From Peptococcaceae bacterium (lineage in GTDB: Bacteria; Bacillota; Peptococcia; DRI-13; UBA5745): a stretch of 16,236 nt of DNA. The stretch covers positions 1 through 16,236 of the forward strand of contig JAISDM010000004.1 in the NCBI GenBank assembly GCA_031264885.1. Direction: 5' to 3'. The notes under the pieces were generated by a model. It saw only the letters and a program-made list of their open reading frames with translations, was not told the origin of the DNA and made no database searches. The first letter of the stretch is position 1; every line of letters begins with the position of its first letter. The translations under genes were made by a program, and so were the position numbers. Shown here in pieces: positions 13,473-16,236 of this stretch.

Positions 13473-15520
13473 GATGGCTTCACCTCTGTTTCAATAATCA
13501 AATTGCCGTAATCGTCCACCGTCAGACTTTGGCCGGGACCCACCAGCGTGGCCGCGTCTTTCTCCTCCACCACCGCCGGGCCGGTCAGCTTTGCCCCCGC
13601 CAGCAGCGCCTTCCGGCTGTATACGGGGGTTTCCATCCATCCGTCCCAGGTAAAATAGACCTGCCGCCGCTCTACCAGCGCCTCTGCCACCGGCGCCTGC
13701 TGGGGCGCCAATTTATTGAAAGCAGGCTTCTCCATCCGTCCGTACACCACCAGGTGCAAGTTGACGATCTCCACCGGCGTTCCCTCCAGCCGATAGGTAT
13801 AATAACGTTCATGGGTCTCATGGAAACGCTTCTCAATATCGGCTTTCACGGCTTCGTCCCAGGGCGGCGCCGGGGTCTGAACCTTCACGGTATGCTCCTG
13901 CCCGTTATAGCGCATATCCGCGTAATAATGACGGGTGACGGCGCCTTCCGCGATTCCGTGGAGGACGAAATCCGCCGCCGCGCCGGCCGCCAGCCCGTCC
14001 CACATCTGTCCAAACTCCTGAGAGGGGGTTTCGGCCAGCGGATTGATCTTGGTCTGTATGTAATCGTGGCGTATATCCGTCATTAGCATGCCCCACGCGG
14101 AAAACACCGCGGCGGCCACCGGCACGATGATCTTGCGGATGCCCAGATCCCTGGCCAAAGCCGAGGCGTGCATGGGGCCGCCGCCTCCGAAGGCCACCAA
14201 GGTAAACTCCCGGGGATCATAGCCCCGGCGCACGGATATCAGCTTCAGCGCGTTGTACATATTGGCCTCCGCCACCCGGATCACATTGACGGCCGCCTGC
14301 TTCGCGTCCGCGTCCAGCGGTTTGCCCACCCGTTCCAGCAGCGCGTTCTCCACGGCGGCGATGTCCACCGCCTCGTCAAAGTTGGCGGAGGACAGCCGCC
14401 CGGCCACCAGACAGGCGTCCGTGGTGGTGGGTTCCGTCCCCCCGCGCCCATAAGCCACCGGCCCGGGCGCCGCCCCGGCGGACCGGGGTCCCACCCGGAG
14501 GGATCCGGTATCGTCCATCCAGGCGATGGACCCGCCCCCATTGCCGATTTCCACGATATCCACCACCGGCGCCATGATGGGATACCCCGCGCTGCGCTCG
14601 GTGCGCTCAATCCGGTAACCGGTGGTGATCTTGACCTCGCCGCCGTCAATCAGGGAGCATTTGGCCGTGGTGCCCCCCACATCCAGAGAGATCATCTGTC
14701 CTTCCCCGATGGCCTTGCCCAGCGTGGCGGCGCCGAAGACCCCCGCCACCGGCCCGGATTCCACCAGGTTGATGGGTGTGGATTTGGCGCCGCTCAAAGG
14801 CGTGGCGCCCCCGTTGGACTGCATAAAGAACTTCCCGGCTTTGACCCCCAGCTGGTCCAGCCGCCGCTCCAGCCGGTCCGCGTACCCGGACGCCACCGGC
14901 CCCACATAGCCGTTCAGCGCCACCGTGGATGTGCGTTCATACTCACGCCATTCCCGGGTCACCTGGCAGGAAGCAGTCACAAACACCTCCGGCCACAACG
15001 CCTTCACATAATCGGCGGTCTGCGTCTCATGAATCTCATTGGCATAGGCGTTGATGAAGCAAATGGCCACCGCCTGAACCCCTTCCTTCTTCATGGCCTC
15101 CACCGCCCTGGCGACATCGTCCCGGTTCAGCGGCGCAATGACCTCCCCCTCATGCGACATCCGTTCCTCCACCTCGAAGCGGAGATAACGCGGGATGAAC
15201 GGCTTGGGTTTGGCAAAAACCAAATTAAATAAGTCCGGCCGGTTGCACCGGGCAATCTCCAGCACATCCCGGAATCCCTTGGTGGTGATCAGCCCGGTTT
15301 TGGCCCCTTTGCGCTCGGTGAGCGCGTTGATAATGGTGGTCGTGCCGTGGATGAAGGCGGTGAATGACTGAGGATTCAACCCGCTTTTCTCAATGACCCG
15401 GATCACCCCGCGCTCAAAATCAGGCGGCGTGGTGTCCCCCTTGAGCGTGCGCATGTCCCCTTTCTCATCCATGGCCACCAAGTCGGTAAAAGTTCCCCCT
15501 ATGTCTGTCGCGATCCGCAT
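13469..15520 (-). CDS. hyuA: Hydantoinase A / oxoprolinase-type ATP-binding subunit (HyuA)
   Basis: Alpha subunit with an actin/hexokinase-like (ASKHA) ATP-binding fold. It phosphorylates the substrate carbonyl so that the HyuB partner can complete ring opening. In the 683-residue protein the N-terminal phosphate loop TDIGGTFTD (5-13) and HGTTT (58-62) are clear, followed by VESGPVAG (253-260). The second phosphate loop LDVGGTTAK (279-287) and IGNGGGSIA (325-333) with GPRSAGAAPGP (345-355) complete the family set. Length is normal. The start at 15520 follows AAGGAGGG, one of the strongest ribosome binding sites in the window. It is the first gene of a seven-gene operon and overlaps hyuB by ATGA. 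Its leader holds a promoter and an attenuator-like hairpin. Exact substrate unknown. Confidence 0.94.
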   Translation of the reverse strand: MRIATDIGGTFTDLVAMDEKGDMRTLKGDTTPPDFERGVIRVIEKSGLNPQSFTAFIHGTTTIINALTERKGAKTGLITTKGFRDVLEIARCNRPDLFNLVFAKPKPFIPRYLRFEVEERMSHEGEVIAPLNRDDVARAVEAMKKEGVQAVAICFINAYANEIHETQTADYVKALWPEVFVTASCQVTREWREYERTSTVALNGYVGPVASGYADRLERRLDQLGVKAGKFFMQSNGGATPLSGAKSTPINLVESGPVAGVFGAATLGKAIGEGQMISLDVGGTTAKCSLIDGGEVKITTGYRIERTERSAGYPIMAPVVDIVEIGNGGGSIAWMDDTGSLRVGPRSAGAAPGPVAYGRGGTEPTTTDACLVAGRLSSANFDEAVDIAAVENALLERVGKPLDADAKQAAVNVIRVAEANMYNALKLISVRRGYDPREFTLVAFGGGGPMHASALARDLGIRKIIVPVAAAVFSAWGMLMTDIRHDYIQTKINPLAETPSQEFGQMWDGLAAGAAADFVLHGIAEGAVTRHYYADMRYNGQEHTVKVQTPAPPWDEAVKADIEKRFHETHERYYTYRLEGTPVEIVNLHLVVYGRMEKPAFNKLAPQQAPVAEALVERRQVYFTWDGWMETPVYSRKALLAGAKLTGPAVVEEKDAATLVGPGQSLTVDDYGNLIIETEVKPS

Positions 15521-15583
15521 AAGTGCCCTCCTTCTTTTTGCCGGAATCTCTGTCAGGATCTCTGCCGAGTATAAATAAATATT

Positions 15584-15620
15584 AAAAAATGACGCCCACG
15601 CTTAAAGCCAAGGCGTCATT
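15584..15620 (-). terminator. Terminator-like hairpin in the hyuA leader (attenuator candidate)
   Basis: On the minus strand AATGACGCC (15612-15620) and GGCGTCATT (15588-15596) form a perfect 9-bp stem with a 15-base loop, followed by a T-run (A run at 15584-15589 on the plus strand). It lies 27 bp after the -10 box and about 60 bp before the hyuA start, so it falls inside the transcribed leader. Unless it is relieved, it should stop most transcripts before the operon. Read on the plus strand it has no T-run. Confidence 0.75.
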
Positions 15621-15646
15621 GCCCGCACCATCCCTGTTTCAAACAC

Positions 15647-15675
15647 ATTTTATTCCCGTCATACATATTTGTCAA
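15647..15675 (-). promoter_or_regulatory. Sigma-A promoter of the hyu-transporter operon
   Basis: A perfect -35 TTGACA (15670-15675) and a -10 TAAAAT (15647-15652, five of six matches) are separated by 17 bp. Initiation is expected near 15640, leaving a leader of about 120 bases before hyuA. Nothing else on this strand starts between it and hyuA. Confidence 0.85.
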
Positions 15676-15706
15676 TAGTCTAAAACCGGCTTTTATTCCC
15701 CTCCTG

Positions 15707-15727
15707 GGCGGCAGGCGGCAGGCGGCA
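15707..15727. repeat. Tandem GGCGGCA repeat, three units
   Basis: Three exact 7-bp units in a row, followed by GGCGCC. It lies in the GC-rich repeat cluster between the flavin reductase-like gene and the hyu promoter. Confidence 0.7.
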
Positions 15728-15743
15728 GGCGCCTGACGAAGAC

Positions 15744-15762
15744 GGGCGGCAGAATGCCGCCC
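15744..15762. repeat. REP-like palindrome, first copy
   Basis: GGGCGGCA-GAA-TGCCGCCC, an 8-bp perfect stem with 3-base loop. It occurs again in opposite orientation at 15853-15871. The sequence to its right (GCCGCCCCTACATACGCGTC and onward) has a diverged direct copy at 15817-15842. Confidence 0.75.
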
Positions 15763-15816
15763 CTACATACGCGTCATTCGCCTGGCGGCTGGTGGCGCGG
15801 CAGGTACCGGTGTGGC

Positions 15817-15842
15817 GCCGCCCCTGCAGACACGTCATTCAC
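15817..15842. repeat. Diverged direct copy of the repeat flank
   Basis: GCCGCCCCTGCAGACACGTC followed by ATTCAC resembles the flank of the first palindrome (from about 15757, ending near 15782) with about five differences in 26 bases. The palindromic left half is not conserved in this copy. Confidence 0.45.
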
Positions 15843-15852
15843 TATACCGTTG

Positions 15853-15871
15853 GGGCGGCATTCTGCCGCCC
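15853..15871. repeat. REP-like palindrome, second copy, inverted
   Basis: GGGCGGCA-TTC-TGCCGCCC, the exact complement of the copy at 15744-15762. Two inverted copies about 90 bp apart resemble the paired arrangement of REP/BIME sequences. Confidence 0.75.
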
Positions 15872-15882
15872 GGGACCGCCCG

Positions 15883-15930
15883 AAAACGACAAAAATCGCA
15901 TCGTGTATACAATATATAGCGTGTCGTTTT
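15883..15930. repeat. Inverted repeat downstream of the flavin reductase-like gene
   Basis: AAAACGACA (15883-15891) and TGTCGTTTT (15922-15930) are perfect 9-bp complements around a 30-base AT-rich spacer. As a minus-strand hairpin it would follow the flavin reductase-like stop by about 40 bp and end in TTTT. It is a weak terminator candidate; the long loop makes this uncertain. Confidence 0.35.
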
Positions 15931-15971
15931 GTAGATACAACCGCTTATAAAGGAACCAGCTATCGCGCCTC

Positions 15972-16236
15972 CTATTGGTTAGGTTCTGTTTTCACAAACC
16001 TCATCCCCGCCGAAAAAGCTTTTGCGACGGGCGCGCCTTTCGCGAAATACTCACGCGTTGAGGCGTCCCACGAGATAATATCGCTCCATTGCGCGGTCGC
16101 GCCGTCTTCGACGACCGTGCCTTTGACCTCGCCAATAAACAGCGTGTGCAGACCTAAGTCGAGGATGTGGGCGACCTCGCACTCAAGCGCGTATGGGAAC
16201 TCAGCGATGTACGGCGCGTCCACGACCTCGCTCCCC
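15972..16236 (-). CDS. Flavin reductase-like / flavoredoxin family protein, C-terminal part (partial)
   Basis: The frame is open to the window edge, so the N-terminus is missing; about 87 C-terminal residues are present. The block GSEVVDAPYIAEFPYALECEV followed by LDLGLHTLFIGEVKGTVVEDG matches the second half of FMN-binding flavin reductase-like (split-barrel) proteins, including flavoredoxins. The closing ISWDASTREYFAKGAPVAKAFSAG is the family's usual C-terminal region. These proteins bind FMN and pass electrons or reduce free flavin. A GTG at 16223 is in frame but lies inside the conserved part and is not the start. Stop is TAG at 15972. It is transcribed in the same direction as hyuA but has its own unit, since a strong promoter lies between them. 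Confidence 0.85.
   Translation of the reverse strand, partial: GSEVVDAPYIAEFPYALECEVAHILDLGLHTLFIGEVKGTVVEDGATAQWSDIISWDASTREYFAKGAPVAKAFSAGMRFVKTEPNQ

Overview
The window looks like a chromosomal accessory region of a Clostridia-type Firmicute. The evidence is strong AGGAGG-type ribosome binding sites, a consensus sigma-A promoter, lipobox-type binding proteins, and short GC-rich palindromic repeats of a kind common in clostridial genomes. Every convincing gene lies on the minus strand, so transcription runs from right to left. Base composition changes along the window: the hyu/transporter block is GC-rich, while the iron-transport block and the insertion-sequence region are visibly richer in A and T.

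Layout from the right edge. (1) 15972-16236: 3' part of a flavin reductase-like gene that runs off the window. (2) 15541-15971: intergenic region with a GC-rich palindrome pair, then a near-perfect sigma-A promoter (15647-15675) followed by a hairpin with a T-run (15584-15620) lying between promoter and gene, i.e. an attenuator candidate. (3) 5823-15520: a seven-gene operon of hyuA, hyuB, a family-5 peptide-type lipoprotein binding protein, two permeases and two ATPases. The products would import a small hydantoin-, lactam- or peptide-like compound and open it with an ATP-dependent HyuAB enzyme; the substrate cannot be read from sequence. A 226-bp inverted-repeat element (6853-7078), flanked by an exact 8-bp duplication, sits between the two ATPase genes, exactly at a stop codon.

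(4) 2829-5717: a complete ISAs1-family insertion sequence with perfect 20-bp terminal repeats and a perfect 9-bp target duplication. It carries an intact DDE transposase, an overlapping upstream accessory ORF and a long gene-free tail of about 900 bp. It landed inside the terminus of an older, closely related element, whose outer end survives at 5735-5754. (5) 2164-2819: gene-free stretch with a 138-bp inverted-repeat element (2588-2725) that carries a minus-strand terminator. (6) 1-2127: a siderophore (iron-chelate) ABC uptake operon, binding lipoprotein then FecCD permease, with a second gene starting at the window edge by ATGA overlap.

The most distinctive features are the transposon traces: the self-nested ISAs1 element with an extra ORF, and the small element set precisely on the stop codon inside the transporter operon. 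The attenuator-like leader of hyuA is also notable. I see no CRISPR array, tRNA, rRNA or defence system.
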